From the NCBI GenBank assembly GCA_964362365.1, contig CAYIEF010000003.1, forward strand, positions 1-64,000: DNA of 64,000 nucleotides. Direction: 5' to 3'. The notes below the pieces were generated by a model. That model was not told the origin of the DNA. It searched no databases and worked only from the letters and a program-made list of their open reading frames with translations. Made by a program: the position numbers and the translations under genes. Positions 51,743 to 62,534 of this stretch are shown here, in pieces (positions within the stretch are counted from its first letter, which is position 1; every line of letters begins with the position of its first letter). The DNA is from JACPIL01 sp964362365 (GTDB lineage: Archaea > Nanobdellota > Nanobdellia > Woesearchaeales > GW2011-AR9).

Positions 51743-53632
51743 ATGACAAACGCAAAAAATACAAAAGTATCAGGTCCAACCATTGGAATCGATCTAGGTA
51801 CAACTTTCTCTGCGGTCGCAGTATTGGAAGGTGGAAAGCCGACTATTATTGCAAACGCAGAGGGAACCAGAACCACGCCCAGCGTAGTGCATGTAAAGGA
51901 TGATGAAATTATCGTCGGGCAAGTGGCCAGAAACCAGGCTATTATTGATCCTTCGCACACTATCAGATCCATCAAACGAAAGATGGGCACTGACGAGAAA
52001 GTAGAAATAGATGGAAAGGATTATACTCCAGAACAAATTTCTGCCATGATTTTACAAAAGCTGAAGCGTGATGCAGAAGCATACTTAGGGCAGACCGTAC
52101 ATAATGCAGTCATTACTGTTCCTGCCTATTTTAATGATGCGCAGAGGCAGGCGACTAAAAACGCCGGGGAGATCGCCGGACTGAATGTTCTTCGTATCAT
52201 CAACGAGCCTACCGCCGCAGCTTTAGCGTACGGATTAGATAAACAGGGAAAAGATCATACTATCCTAGTATTCGATTTTGGAGGAGGAACATTTGATGTC
52301 TCTATCCTAGAATTAGGAGATGGCATCTTTGAAGTAAAATCTACTTCTGGAGACAATTTCTTGGGAGGAGATGATGTAGATCAGCTTATCATTGATCATC
52401 TGGCTAAAACTTTCAAAAGTTCAACCGGTATAGACTTGCGCAACGATGCGACCGCGATGCAGAGATTGAAAGAAGCGGCAGAGAAAGCAAAAATAGAGTT
52501 GTCTTCCAAGACCAAAGTGGAGATCAGCATTCCTTTTATCACTGCGGATCAGCACGGGCCAAAGCATATCAAAGAAGAATTAACTAGAGCTAAATTTGAA
52601 GAATTGATTTTCGAGATTCTGAAAAAATTAGAAGGGCCGGTAAAGAGCGCCTTACGCGATGCCGAACTTACTCCGGTAAAAATAGATAAAGTTATTTTTG
52701 TAGGCGGATCAACCAGAATCCCAGCAGTTCAAGAATTAGTAAAGAAACTCACCGGGAAAGAAGGAGATAAATCAGTTAATCCTGATGAGGCAGTAGCAGT
52801 AGGAGCAGCGATCCAAGCAGGAGTTCTGGCCGGAGATATCAAAGACGTCTTGCTTTTAGACGTCACTCCTTTATCATTGGGGATAGAAACATTAGGCGGA
52901 GTATTTACTCAGCTTATCGAGAGAAATACGACCATCCCTACCAAAAAATCGCAAATATTCTCCACCGCAGCTGATAACCAGACTGCAGTAACCATTCGAG
53001 TTGCACAAGGAGAAAGACCGATGTTTTCAGATAACAAGGTTTTGGGACAATTTGATTTAGTAGGAATACCTCCCGCGCCTCGAGGAGTTCCTCAGGTAGA
53101 AGTAACTTTTGACATTGATGCCAACGGAATACTTCATGTCAGCGCCCAGGATAAAGGGACCGGAAAAGAACACAAAATTAAAATTACCGGCACGGGAAAC
53201 CTGAGCAAAGATGAAGTGGAAAAGATGAAAGAAGAAGCGAAGAAAAACGAAGCGGAAGATGCCAAGAGAAAGGCGAAAATCGAAGCTGATAACAATGCCG
53301 AAGCAGTGATCTTCCAAACTAAAAAAGTTCTGGAAGATTTCAAAGACAAAGTCGATGCAGAGACCAAAAAGAAGATCGAGGCTAAAATTTCCGAACTGGA
53401 AACTGCTAAGAAAGAAGGAGACGTCTCAGCCATCAACGCCAAGATCGAAGAGCTGAACAAAACGGTGCAGGAAATTGGCTCCAAGATTTACCAAGAGATG
53501 GCTGCTAAACAACAGCAGCGGTCTCCGCCGAATTCAGAAGAAGCATCCAACGACACCACCGGCGACAGTGAGAAAGTAGTGGATGCTGAGTTCACTGAGA
53601 AAGGTAAGGAGAAGAAAAAGGGAAAAGCATAA
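51743..53632 (+). CDS. dnaK: Chaperone DnaK (Hsp70)
   Basis: 629 residues: GIDLGTTFSAVAVLEGG, VFDFGGGTFDVSIL, IINEPTAAALAYG, DVTPLSLGIETLGG, and a C-terminal helical lid. Binds unfolded peptides with ATP. DnaK in archaea is thought to be acquired from bacteria; here it retains the complete bacterial-like trio with grpE and dnaJ. Confidence 0.95.
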   Translation: MTNAKNTKVSGPTIGIDLGTTFSAVAVLEGGKPTIIANAEGTRTTPSVVHVKDDEIIVGQVARNQAIIDPSHTIRSIKRKMGTDEKVEIDGKDYTPEQISAMILQKLKRDAEAYLGQTVHNAVITVPAYFNDAQRQATKNAGEIAGLNVLRIINEPTAAALAYGLDKQGKDHTILVFDFGGGTFDVSILELGDGIFEVKSTSGDNFLGGDDVDQLIIDHLAKTFKSSTGIDLRNDATAMQRLKEAAEKAKIELSSKTKVEISIPFITADQHGPKHIKEELTRAKFEELIFEILKKLEGPVKSALRDAELTPVKIDKVIFVGGSTRIPAVQELVKKLTGKEGDKSVNPDEAVAVGAAIQAGVLAGDIKDVLLLDVTPLSLGIETLGGVFTQLIERNTTIPTKKSQIFSTAADNQTAVTIRVAQGERPMFSDNKVLGQFDLVGIPPAPRGVPQVEVTFDIDANGILHVSAQDKGTGKEHKIKITGTGNLSKDEVEKMKEEAKKNEAEDAKRKAKIEADNNAEAVIFQTKKVLEDFKDKVDAETKKKIEAKISELETAKKEGDVSAINAKIEELNKTVQEIGSKIYQEMAAKQQQRSPPNSEEASNDTTGDSEKVVDAEFTEKGKEKKKGKA

Positions 53633-53665
53633 GCTTTTTAATTATTCTTTTTTTTATTTTGAAAA

Positions 53666-54067
53666 ATGGCAATAAGAGAATTTAGGCTGGAAGATGCAGA
53701 AGAGGTTTTTGTACTTTGGAAGAAAGCAGGAATATTCTATGACCCCTGGGATAAAAAGGAAAATCTGGCCGAGAAGCAAAAAAAAGAATCGGATCTCTTT
53801 TTAGTTTACGAAGAAAATAAGAAAGTTGTCGGTGTCGCCCTTAGCCAATATGATGGCTGGGGATCATATATACACCATTTGGCTAGCGCTGATAGTTATG
53901 GTAAAATTGGAAGCGCATTAATCAAAGAAATGGAAAGAAGATTAAAGTCGAAAGGAGCTAAAACTGTTTTTTTATTTACAAACCCAAAATCAAAAGAATC
54001 AGCATTTGTTCAAAACGAGGGATATAAAAGCTGGGGGATAAGCGAAGGCTGGGAGAAGAAACTATGA
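53666..54067 (+). CDS. GNAT N-acetyltransferase
   Basis: 133 residues, GNAT fold with VVGVALSQYDGWGSYIHHL and the acetyl-CoA loop SYGKIGSALIKEMERRL (G-x-G at 84-87). Substrate unknown. Overlaps the next gene by 4 bases, in the dnaK operon. Confidence 0.8.
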   Translation: MAIREFRLEDAEEVFVLWKKAGIFYDPWDKKENLAEKQKKESDLFLVYEENKKVVGVALSQYDGWGSYIHHLASADSYGKIGSALIKEMERRLKSKGAKTVFLFTNPKSKESAFVQNEGYKSWGISEGWEKKL

Positions 54068-54708
54068 AACTTCCAACCGAACAGCAGTGCCTGAACTATT
54101 TTGCGGAGTATAAAGTACCGGACAATATCTTTCGACATTGCTGCAAAGTTCGGGAAGTGGCCGTATTTTTAGCTAAGCGATTGGAAGGAAAGAAAATTCC
54201 TATCAATGTTGAATTTGTCAGCTGCCTAGCCTATTTTCACGATCTTTGTAAGATGATTGTTATTAAGGATTTTGGCGCAAATGAATTCCATAAAGATGCA
54301 ACTGTAACCAAAGAACAGGCAAAATTCTGGGAAGAAATGCAACAAAAATATCAGAATCATTACGAAGGAGAGATGGCCCATAAAATATTCAAAGATAAGT
54401 ACCCTGAATTAGCTCTGGCTTTGCGTGATGTAAGCAGTCCGCGCAATCAGAATCCAACTTGGGAAGAATTAGTGGTCCATTACGCGGATTGGCGGGTTTT
54501 AAGAGAAAAAATAGTTCTTTTAGGAGAGCGCCTGGCTTACTTGAAAAAAAGATATCCGCGCACTGCTGAAGCCTGGGATAAATACGAACGGTTAATTAAA
54601 TCACAAGAACAAAAAATATTTTCAGAACTTTCATTTGATCCGGGCGAATTAGCGGAAGAAATGGGAAGAGAAATTGAACAGAAATCTCCGATGGTGCAGC
54701 ATGGCTGA
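54064..54708 (+). CDS. HD-domain phosphohydrolase-like protein
   Basis: 214 residues; metal-binding H (FRHCCKVREVAVFL), HD (AYFHDLCK) and later D in VVHYADWRV. Similar to small archaeal HD proteins, possibly acting on nucleotides. Coupled to GNAT and dnaJ by overlap. Confidence 0.8.
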   Translation: MKLPTEQQCLNYFAEYKVPDNIFRHCCKVREVAVFLAKRLEGKKIPINVEFVSCLAYFHDLCKMIVIKDFGANEFHKDATVTKEQAKFWEEMQQKYQNHYEGEMAHKIFKDKYPELALALRDVSSPRNQNPTWEELVVHYADWRVLREKIVLLGERLAYLKKRYPRTAEAWDKYERLIKSQEQKIFSELSFDPGELAEEMGREIEQKSPMVQHG

Positions 54709-55840
54709 TAAAGATTATTATCAAATCCTTGGGGTGCAGAAAAATGCTACTAAGGAAGAAATTAAAAAAGCATTCAAGAAATTAGCGATGCAGTATCATC
54801 CTGATCGCGCTCCAGAAGACAAAAAGAAAGAACACGAAGAAAAATTCAAAGAGATCAATGAAGCAGTCTCTGTTTTAGGCGACGATAAAAAAAGGCAGCA
54901 ATATGACCAATTTGGCAGCGCGGCATTTTCCGGAGGCGCTGGAGCTGGGGGATCGGGATTCCAGCAAGGTTTTGATTATTCCGACATCATGTCCCAGTTT
55001 AGATCTGGCATGTTTGGTGACTTTGATGATATTTTTGATCACCTTTTCGGCGGCAGCAGAGGCGGAAGACAAAGAGCGCGGCGAGGAGCAGACTTATTGT
55101 ATGAAACAGAGATAACCTTGGAAGAGGCATATTCCGGAGCTTCTAAGACTATTTCTTTAAACAAACTGGAACAATGTCCTGAATGCGAAGGGAAAGGAGC
55201 GCACCAATTTGAATCCTGTCGTCATTGCCACGGTTCAGGTTATATGAAAAGGACACAGCGCACCCCATTTGGTTTATTCCAACAGACCGGCCCATGTCCT
55301 TACTGCCATGGGAAAGGAGAACTCCCTCAGGATTCTTGCAAGGAATGTGGTGGGGAAGGAGTGATAAGAAGGAAAAAAGAACTGGAAGTTTCTATCCCTG
55401 CAGGAATTGAAGATGGTATGCGGCTGCGTATTTCCGGGGAGGGGGAAATAGGAGAACAAAAAGGTCCAGCCGGGGATCTTTATCTGCAGGTTAAGATTAA
55501 AGCGCATAAGCTCTTTCAAAGGAAAGGGAATGATCTGCATTTGACCGTCCCGGTTTCATTTTCGCAAGCAGTCTTGGGCGATGAAATTGAAGTGCCGACT
55601 GTCGACGGAAAAGCAAAATTGACTATTCCTGCTGGAACGCAGACAGAAACTATCCTGCGTATGCGCGGAAAAGGAATGCCTTCTTTGCACGATTCTGGAA
55701 AAGGCGACCAAATGGCTACAATGCATGTCGCAGTTCCGACTAAACTCAACAAGAGACAAAAAGAGTTGATCAAAGAACTTCACGAAGAAAAGCCGCAGAC
55801 AGGTTTTTTTAAGAAGATTTTTACCAGTACTTTTTTGTAA
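54701..55840 (+). CDS. dnaJ: Chaperone DnaJ (Hsp40)
   Basis: 379 residues: J domain with HPD (about 33-35), Gly/Phe-rich linker, four zinc repeats CPECEGKG, CRHCHGSG, CPYCHGKG, CKECGGEG, and two C-terminal barrel domains. Stimulates DnaK. ATG 54701 overlaps the HD gene; an upstream frame adds nine residues but lacks support. Confidence 0.95.
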   Translation: MADKDYYQILGVQKNATKEEIKKAFKKLAMQYHPDRAPEDKKKEHEEKFKEINEAVSVLGDDKKRQQYDQFGSAAFSGGAGAGGSGFQQGFDYSDIMSQFRSGMFGDFDDIFDHLFGGSRGGRQRARRGADLLYETEITLEEAYSGASKTISLNKLEQCPECEGKGAHQFESCRHCHGSGYMKRTQRTPFGLFQQTGPCPYCHGKGELPQDSCKECGGEGVIRRKKELEVSIPAGIEDGMRLRISGEGEIGEQKGPAGDLYLQVKIKAHKLFQRKGNDLHLTVPVSFSQAVLGDEIEVPTVDGKAKLTIPAGTQTETILRMRGKGMPSLHDSGKGDQMATMHVAVPTKLNKRQKELIKELHEEKPQTGFFKKIFTSTFL

Positions 55841-55935
55841 AAAGCGCTGTCATGGCCAAGAAAGAAAATTTTATCATAAGATTATTTTTGCGCAAGAAAA
55901 GCGAAAAATGAAAACTGATCTTTTCCAAATATTCT

Positions 55936-57168
55936 TTACTCATACTTCTCTCTATTCATGTATCTCCAAGCAACATAGAATCCAATCATTCCCAGCAATA
56001 TTCCTACCAGCAGCCAGGGAGCGGCACCAGAGAAACCTCCAAATCCCACTGCTGCTCCAGTCAATGCCGGCGGAACGAGGTTTAGTTTTGCAGCATCTTC
56101 TTCCGTCACCAAGTTGGTCTCAAAGATAAATTTCTTTTCATCCATCCTGACCAAAGCCCAGAAATGTGCTGTCATCTCAAAAGTATACTTCCCAGGGCCT
56201 TTATCTTTGGCATCAAGGTAATCTGAAATTCGCTGCATCATCTCTGCTTCGATGTCCACCGAACGGGTCCTAAATTCATCGATCTTCTGGCCTTCCCGCA
56301 GCACTTCTACATCGACATAGACATTGCGTATCTGCTGGTTCCATTTGTTAAGCAGATCCAAAGTATATTGATTGACTTTGTGAGCAATGAGGTATCGGTC
56401 GAAGTAAGTGATCTCTATCTCTGGCTTTCCGATAAGGAGAGTCTTGTACAATTCCAAGGTTTGGTCGTCATATTTAGTTATCGCAGAAACTTCGTACTGT
56501 CCTGCCTCATTGAAATTATCTTTTTCAATAGTTGTGGTGAGCAGTTTTGTTTCCTTGGTTTTAAGGCTCTCAGTCTGAGTTTCCAACTCATGTTCTTTCT
56601 GTTCTCTGTCATTGACATAAAACTTGGTCTGCACTTTCTGGATATCTTTTTTTCCTAAATTCTTCACTTCTGCCACCAGTTCAACTTCGTCTCCCTTCTC
56701 ATGGAAGTTCAATGATCCTTCGACGTACAGATCAGGATAAGGTCCGATAAATGTTATTTTATGTTTTAACAGCAATTTAGACGAGACAGCGTTATCCAAG
56801 CCATCTTCGAATCGCTCTTCGATCACGATATTAGCGATGGAGCCTCCAGGAGGAATATCTTCTTTTTTGAATTCGATCTCAAATTCTACTTCCTTGGCTT
56901 CATCTTCCGGGCGGAAGGTTAATTTTTTTGGATAGGTCTTTATCCTGACAAATTCGGCCATCTCCCCCTCTTCATAAACATCGACCGTAAATTCTCTCCC
57001 TTCGTTATTGACTACCCACAGTTTTCCATCAATTTTGATATTGTTCTCCTCATACTCATCGACGGCAATATTTGTTTTCGCTGGCCTGATTCCAATAGCT
57101 GTAACTAACTGGATGCTCATCAAGAACATTAACAGGGCCGCTATCCATACTATCTTTTTCTGTTTCAT
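55936..57168 (-). CDS. Secreted protein with C-terminal anchor, 410 aa
   Basis: Signal peptide (residues about 7-25, ending VTAIG), then beta-sandwich domains rich in KTYPKKLTF, EVELVAEVKNLGKKDIQ (CARDB-like), and a C-terminal membrane helix near residue 380-400 with a YMNREKYE tail. Probable envelope protein in the LamG gene's neighbourhood, 8 bases after it. Confidence 0.65.
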   Translation of the reverse strand: MKQKKIVWIAALLMFLMSIQLVTAIGIRPAKTNIAVDEYEENNIKIDGKLWVVNNEGREFTVDVYEEGEMAEFVRIKTYPKKLTFRPEDEAKEVEFEIEFKKEDIPPGGSIANIVIEERFEDGLDNAVSSKLLLKHKITFIGPYPDLYVEGSLNFHEKGDEVELVAEVKNLGKKDIQKVQTKFYVNDREQKEHELETQTESLKTKETKLLTTTIEKDNFNEAGQYEVSAITKYDDQTLELYKTLLIGKPEIEITYFDRYLIAHKVNQYTLDLLNKWNQQIRNVYVDVEVLREGQKIDEFRTRSVDIEAEMMQRISDYLDAKDKGPGKYTFEMTAHFWALVRMDEKKFIFETNLVTEEDAAKLNLVPPALTGAAVGFGGFSGAAPWLLVGILLGMIGFYVAWRYMNREKYE

Positions 57169-57176
57169 CTTGTCTC

Positions 57177-60100
57177 TTAGCCAGTTATGGTAAAGGTCAT
57201 GGTCGAAGTTTTGCTTCCTGGCGTTTCATTTCCAGGCACAGAAATGTTTAAATCAGTTAAAAAGTCATTGCTGATGCTGTGCCAATCTAAATTGATGACA
57301 TGGAAGATGTTAGCGCCAAGGGTGCTGTTAGTTTGATTCCACTCCGTCGCCGAGGCAGTAGTATTAAATGCCCCGCTTTCGTTTGCTCTTATCTTGAATC
57401 GGTAAAAGCTTGAGGGCATCGACACCGCGGTGAAGAACGCGGTTCCAGTAACAGTTATGTTAGCGATGATATTTCCCACATTTTCCACCCGGAAGGGAGA
57501 GGCATTATTTGGGGTGCTGACATTTGCTCCCACTGGCAATGTTCCAAATGCTACCGTTTCTTCTGTAACATTGATCGCTAGGTACGATTGCACGGTGAAA
57601 TTGCGAGTTTCCGAGATACTGCCAGCATTGAGGCTATCGTTGGCAAGAACTCTCCAGAAATAGGATGTATCTACGCCCAATTCTGTGCTCAGAGTATAAG
57701 TAACGTTGTTAATAGTAGTATTGGTAATACCGCCAACATTTACTTCCAGATTGTTGAAGAGAATATTATCATCAACCTGTATTCTATAAGTAACCGCCTC
57801 TCCATCAGCATCGTTGGAAACGTTCCAAACAAAGGTAGGCGTTCTGGTAGTGACAGTACTTCGGTTGGTAAGATTCCAAAGCACTGGAATAGTGGGAGCG
57901 GTATTAACAATGGTAAGATTGTTTGAAATCACCAGCGGCCCATCTTCTGTTCCATCATTTGGCGTAGCCTGCACGGTCCAGTTTTCTCCGCGGACAGTTT
58001 CATTTGTAGTTATGACATTGGATTGGTTTCTCCAGATGGCATAGATCTGTGCTGCGGAGAGTGATCGGTTGAAAATAATGACTTCATCGATGGTTCCGTT
58101 GAATCCGTTGACACCAGCAAATGCTTCCGGACTATCAATTCCAATGGCCAGATGCACAGTATTGGCGACAGATTTACCGCTCAGCGCGGAAATGCTTCTG
58201 GTAGGCGGACTTCCGTCTGGAACGCCGTCAACATAGTAGGTTGCTGAAGCACCCCGGTCAAAGGTTACCGCAACATGATGCCACTTATTATCAACAAGAT
58301 CGGTTGCTGAATCTGCACTGCCAGATGCAAGACTAATACCATCACCTAGCAAGAAAGAGAGCCGTCGACGAGCTGGGGTAGTCTGAATAGCAAGCCGATA
58401 TCCCTTATTGTTTGAATCTCTCTTACCAATAATCACCATCGAAGTAATGTCATTAAGGTCCATGGAAACATTTGATTTAATCCAGGCCATAAGGGTAAAA
58501 TCATTGGTTCCGATATCTAAATTACCATTGTCGGTAATGTTGATAAATTGCCGTGAATCCGGCGCATTCACAAACTCAAATGCTCCCCTGTTATCGTAAC
58601 CGCCGGTGGAGTTCCAGAATGCATTAAACACTGTTCCATTATAGCTGAAAGGGGTGTAATCCTTTGCTCCATTGGTTGTTCCGGTGGAATTTCCGCTCAG
58701 CGATCCTCCTTCAAAGGGCAAGTTGAGGAGAGCGATAGATGTTTCATTCCTGAGCCAGTTGTAAATTACTCTCACAGAATCACCATCAGGCTCCACTACG
58801 GTTGCATAGGCAGTTAAGTTTACTTCTGTTTTATTTGAAGAAAGATTGGTTGTATTTAACACCAAAGTAGTAATGTTGGGTGTGGTCCTAATGGTGATAT
58901 TACTTGACATCACCAATTGTCCATCTTCATATCCATCATTCGGCGTAGCCTGTACGCTCCATTTTTCTCCTCCAACAGTTTCATTTGCCACAATGGTGTT
59001 TGTTTGGTTTCTCCAGATGGCATAGATTTGTCCTGCGGAGAGTGATCGGTTGAAAATCATCAATTCGTCGATGGTTCCATTGAAATCGTTGGCGCCTGCC
59101 GCCGCTCCAACTTCAGGATTAATCATTCCAATGGTCAGATGCGCTGTATTGGCGAGAGACCCCTGCCGCGCAGAAATGGCCCTGTTAGGCGGACTTCCGT
59201 CTGGAACGCCGTCAACATAGTAGGTTGCTGAAGCATCCCGGTCAAAAGTTACAGCAACATGATGCCACTTATCATCATCAAGATCAGTTGCTGACGCTGC
59301 CCCGCCAAACACCGTTCCCGTGCCATCATTTAGGGAAAAGGCTAGCCGTTGAAGCCCCGCAGAAGTGGCAGCTTCTATAAATAATTCATATCCCGTGTTT
59401 GATGAATTCCTTTTGCTGAGAATTCTATATCCGCTCCCCGTAGAATCCCCAGACTCATTGTATTTAATCCAGGCCGTAACCGTAAAATCATTGGTTCCGA
59501 TGTCTAAAGTATCATCATCTGTTATATTGATAAATTGTCGTGTACCAGTTGGATTATTCACGAATTTATATGCTCCATTGTTATCGTAACCGCCGGTGGA
59601 GTTCCAGGATGCCCTATGTACTGATCCATTGTTGCTGTAAGGGGTATAATCTTTTGCCCCATTGGTTGTTCCACTGGAATTTCCGTTCAGTGATCCTCCT
59701 TCAAAGGGCATGTTGAGGACAGTAAAGGAGCTGCCATTCCTCAGCCAATTATAGATTACCTTGACGGTATCATCAGGATCAGCATCCGAGGTAGTTGCGT
59801 AGGCAGTCAAGTTGACATTGGTATTATTGGAAGTGACATTGGTGCTGTTTAATACCAGGGCAGTTATAACTGGTTTACCATTGAGGATAGTCTCATTCTT
59901 TGCTTTTATCGCTATCGTACCATCCGCAAATGTTCCATCGCTAAATCCGTCGTTTGGTGTAGCCTGCACGGTCCAGTTTTCTCCACGGACAGTTTCCTGC
60001 GCCACGATGACATCAGTTTGATTTCTCCATAACGCGTAGATCTGTTCTGCAGGCAGGCTTCTATTCCAGACCATCACTTCGTCGATGGTTCCGTTGAAGA

Positions 60101-62534
60101 AATTACCGGGGGAAGTTTCATCAATGATCCCTATAAAAACTTTTTCTGAATCTGCCCAAGCAGTAGAGTTTACGCTACTAAAAGCACAAGCAGTTGCTGC
60201 AACTTCTGATCCGTTAAGAAATACCGCCGAATGTGTTCCATTATACCTTCCAGTTATATGATTCCATGACCGCTCTGCTATCCCCCCTCCCGTGGCGGTG
60301 CATAATCCGGTACCATTAGCAGTAATATAAAATCTTGATTCGTTAGTATTTGGGAGCTGAAGTTGGAAAAAGGCATCGCTGTTGGTAGTATCAGACCTCG
60401 CTATAACTGCTTGATGATTATTTTGTACACGGTATGTCCAAACCCAGGCGCTAAAAGTACATCCATTATTACACATTGTTTTAAAATAATCTTTATCTCC
60501 TAAATCTATATAATCATTAACACCGTCAAATTGATACGCTCCTTTCCCATCATAGCCTGCTGTTGCATTCCATAAAACTCCATTAGTCTCATTTCCATGA
60601 TTTTGTAACCCAGAATAATCCCGACTATTGTTGTAATTCGTTCCATTCACCTCTTCAAAGGGCATGTTCAATACCGCGATCGGCGTATCGTTCACCAGCC
60701 AGTTATAGATCACTTTCACACTATCACCATTAGGGTCAGCTGTTGAGGTATACGCGGTAAGATTTACACTAGTATCATTGCTGGTAAGATTAGTGCTGTT
60801 TAAGGTGAAAGATTGGATCACTGCCGGATAAATAATCATCGATTGCTCCATCATCGCCCCATCATCAGTTCCGTTATTTGGCGTTACTTGCACCGTCCAT
60901 TTGTCTCCTTTATTTACTTCCTGGTTTACCAGGACATTGGATTGGTTTCTCCAGATGGCATAGATTTGTTCTGCGGAGATTAATCGGTTGAAAATCATCA
61001 ATTCGTCGATGGTTCCGTTCCAAAGGCCTCCTAGTTCCGGCCAGTTTCCAACATGAAGGTTGTTGGTATTGTTTATGCTGCCGCTTCGTGTGCCAATGGA
61101 AACATTGCTTCCATTGGGCTGTCCATTGATATATAACGTTGCCGATGCATCCCGGTCAAAGGTTATTGCGAAATGGTACCAGTTCCCGTCGGTAACTTGC
61201 GCTGAACTCGGGAATCCGCTAGTCGTAGCGCCGGAGGCATCCCTTATGTAAATAGAGAGTCTTCCCAGCGCAGTAGCTACCCTGACTGCATATCCCTCAA
61301 ATGTTCCAGCATTATTTTTGCTGATGACAGTCATGGTAGGATCTGTAGAAGGGGTGTACGCCCGGTCTGTTCTAATCCAGGCCATAACCGTAAAATCATT
61401 TGTCCCCATATCGAGGCTATCATCATCTGTTATATTGATAAATTGTTGAGAACCGGGAGTATTAACTAACTCGAATGATCCATTGTGATCGTAACCGCCG
61501 GTGGAGTTCCAGACTGCCCTATGTACTGATCCATTGTTGCTGTAAGGTGTATAATCTTTTGCCCCATTGGTTGTTCCGCTGGAATTTCCGCTCAGCGATC
61601 CTCCCTCAAAGGGCATGTTCAGTACGGCGATCGATGAATCATTTCTCAGCCAATTATAGATGGCTTTTTGCGAGGCATCGGTAAGCGTAGCGTACGCAGT
61701 AAGGTTGACTGCATTATTTCCCTGGGTGACATAAGTGGTGTTTAACAACAGCCGGGTGACTTGCGCATTGGCTAAGAGGGTAAGATCTTCTGGAAAAATA
61801 TTTTCAATTATTGAATCAATGATCGAACGGAATATTGATTTCTCTTCTACTACTGGCGCAACTTCCAGTCCCTCTTCTACAACTTCTTCAGTTTCCGTCC
61901 AATTGTCAGCAATAGGTCCCCTTACTTCAGGAATGTCTTCCTCAACTTGCTCCTCTTCTTCAACAGGAATTTCAACTTCTTCTGCTGGAGGATTTTCAAC
62001 TATCGGTTCTTCTTCTGGAATTTCTGTACTTGGCTCTTCCACTACCGGCTCTTCGATGATCGGCTGTATTCCAACCACTGCGCCAGTTAGTGCATTGTTT
62101 CCAGAGCTATATTTTTTCAGCAACGCAACTATTTTATCACTCCAAGAGCTGGTCCAAGAAATTGAACTTTCTTCTAAAGGCATTTCTTGATTTTCCCCAT
62201 AATTATGATGTATTATCAATCCAGCAAAGGCAAAAACGACGATAAAGAGCGATAACCATCCGAATAATTTCACATTATTATGCTTTTTCTGTTCACTTTC
62301 CAATGCCGTAATCTTAGCATTAATACTCTGCAGCCCGGCCAGATTCTGATGCAATTCTTTGGTTTCATATTCCAATAATGTTCTCAGCTGCAGCTCCCGA
62401 GTTTTCCGCCTTGACTCTTTTTCTATCTGATACAGATACAAAGTCTTCTCTCGTTTCTGGGTCAAGACTTTCACTGCCCGCTCTACCTCGGTCTTCCTCT
62501 TTTTCCAGTACGCTGCCTCCTTATGCTGGTTCAT
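57177..62534 (-). CDS. Giant LamG-repeat surface protein, 1785 aa
   Basis: Order: coiled coil (about 1-95), one membrane helix (about 98-118), an acidic Glu/Pro/Val-rich spacer, four repeats of about 310-340 residues, each a concanavalin-like LamG domain (WNSTGGYD..., FINITDDD, DFTVMAWI..., WYHFAITFDRD or KWHHVAVTFDRD, FNGTIDE), an Fn3-like segment with YFWRVLANDS, and a closing beta domain. Rich in N-x-S/T sequons. DNA landmarks recur at intervals of about 0.93-1.02 kb. Likely adhesion or glycan binding. The N-terminus is inside the cell. Confidence 0.8.
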   Translation of the reverse strand: MNQHKEAAYWKKRKTEVERAVKVLTQKREKTLYLYQIEKESRRKTRELQLRTLLEYETKELHQNLAGLQSINAKITALESEQKKHNNVKLFGWLSLFIVVFAFAGLIIHHNYGENQEMPLEESSISWTSSWSDKIVALLKKYSSGNNALTGAVVGIQPIIEEPVVEEPSTEIPEEEPIVENPPAEEVEIPVEEEEQVEEDIPEVRGPIADNWTETEEVVEEGLEVAPVVEEKSIFRSIIDSIIENIFPEDLTLLANAQVTRLLLNTTYVTQGNNAVNLTAYATLTDASQKAIYNWLRNDSSIAVLNMPFEGGSLSGNSSGTTNGAKDYTPYSNNGSVHRAVWNSTGGYDHNGSFELVNTPGSQQFINITDDDSLDMGTNDFTVMAWIRTDRAYTPSTDPTMTVISKNNAGTFEGYAVRVATALGRLSIYIRDASGATTSGFPSSAQVTDGNWYHFAITFDRDASATLYINGQPNGSNVSIGTRSGSINNTNNLHVGNWPELGGLWNGTIDELMIFNRLISAEQIYAIWRNQSNVLVNQEVNKGDKWTVQVTPNNGTDDGAMMEQSMIIYPAVIQSFTLNSTNLTSNDTSVNLTAYTSTADPNGDSVKVIYNWLVNDTPIAVLNMPFEEVNGTNYNNSRDYSGLQNHGNETNGVLWNATAGYDGKGAYQFDGVNDYIDLGDKDYFKTMCNNGCTFSAWVWTYRVQNNHQAVIARSDTTNSDAFFQLQLPNTNESRFYITANGTGLCTATGGGIAERSWNHITGRYNGTHSAVFLNGSEVAATACAFSSVNSTAWADSEKVFIGIIDETSPGNFFNGTIDEVMVWNRSLPAEQIYALWRNQTDVIVAQETVRGENWTVQATPNDGFSDGTFADGTIAIKAKNETILNGKPVITALVLNSTNVTSNNTNVNLTAYATTSDADPDDTVKVIYNWLRNGSSFTVLNMPFEGGSLNGNSSGTTNGAKDYTPYSNNGSVHRASWNSTGGYDNNGAYKFVNNPTGTRQFINITDDDTLDIGTNDFTVTAWIKYNESGDSTGSGYRILSKRNSSNTGYELFIEAATSAGLQRLAFSLNDGTGTVFGGAASATDLDDDKWHHVAVTFDRDASATYYVDGVPDGSPPNRAISARQGSLANTAHLTIGMINPEVGAAAGANDFNGTIDELMIFNRSLSAGQIYAIWRNQTNTIVANETVGGEKWSVQATPNDGYEDGQLVMSSNITIRTTPNITTLVLNTTNLSSNKTEVNLTAYATVVEPDGDSVRVIYNWLRNETSIALLNLPFEGGSLSGNSTGTTNGAKDYTPFSYNGTVFNAFWNSTGGYDNRGAFEFVNAPDSRQFINITDNGNLDIGTNDFTLMAWIKSNVSMDLNDITSMVIIGKRDSNNKGYRLAIQTTPARRRLSFLLGDGISLASGSADSATDLVDNKWHHVAVTFDRGASATYYVDGVPDGSPPTRSISALSGKSVANTVHLAIGIDSPEAFAGVNGFNGTIDEVIIFNRSLSAAQIYAIWRNQSNVITTNETVRGENWTVQATPNDGTEDGPLVISNNLTIVNTAPTIPVLWNLTNRSTVTTRTPTFVWNVSNDADGEAVTYRIQVDDNILFNNLEVNVGGITNTTINNVTYTLSTELGVDTSYFWRVLANDSLNAGSISETRNFTVQSYLAINVTEETVAFGTLPVGANVSTPNNASPFRVENVGNIIANITVTGTAFFTAVSMPSSFYRFKIRANESGAFNTTASATEWNQTNSTLGANIFHVINLDWHSISNDFLTDLNISVPGNETPGSKTSTMTFTITG
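57930..61740 (-). repeat. Four tandem intragenic LamG repeats
   Basis: Matching segments (such as the one reading CCAGATGGCATAGAT) recur at about 57.98, 58.96, 59.97 and 60.90 kb. Units 1, 3 and 4 are closely alike; unit 2 (about 59.9-60.8 kb) is divergent. Points to recent duplication or homologous exchange between units. Confidence 0.7.

Noticed and set aside
55852..55911. 19-codon basic frame after dnaJ
   Set aside because: No ribosome site or conservation evidence; too short to support.
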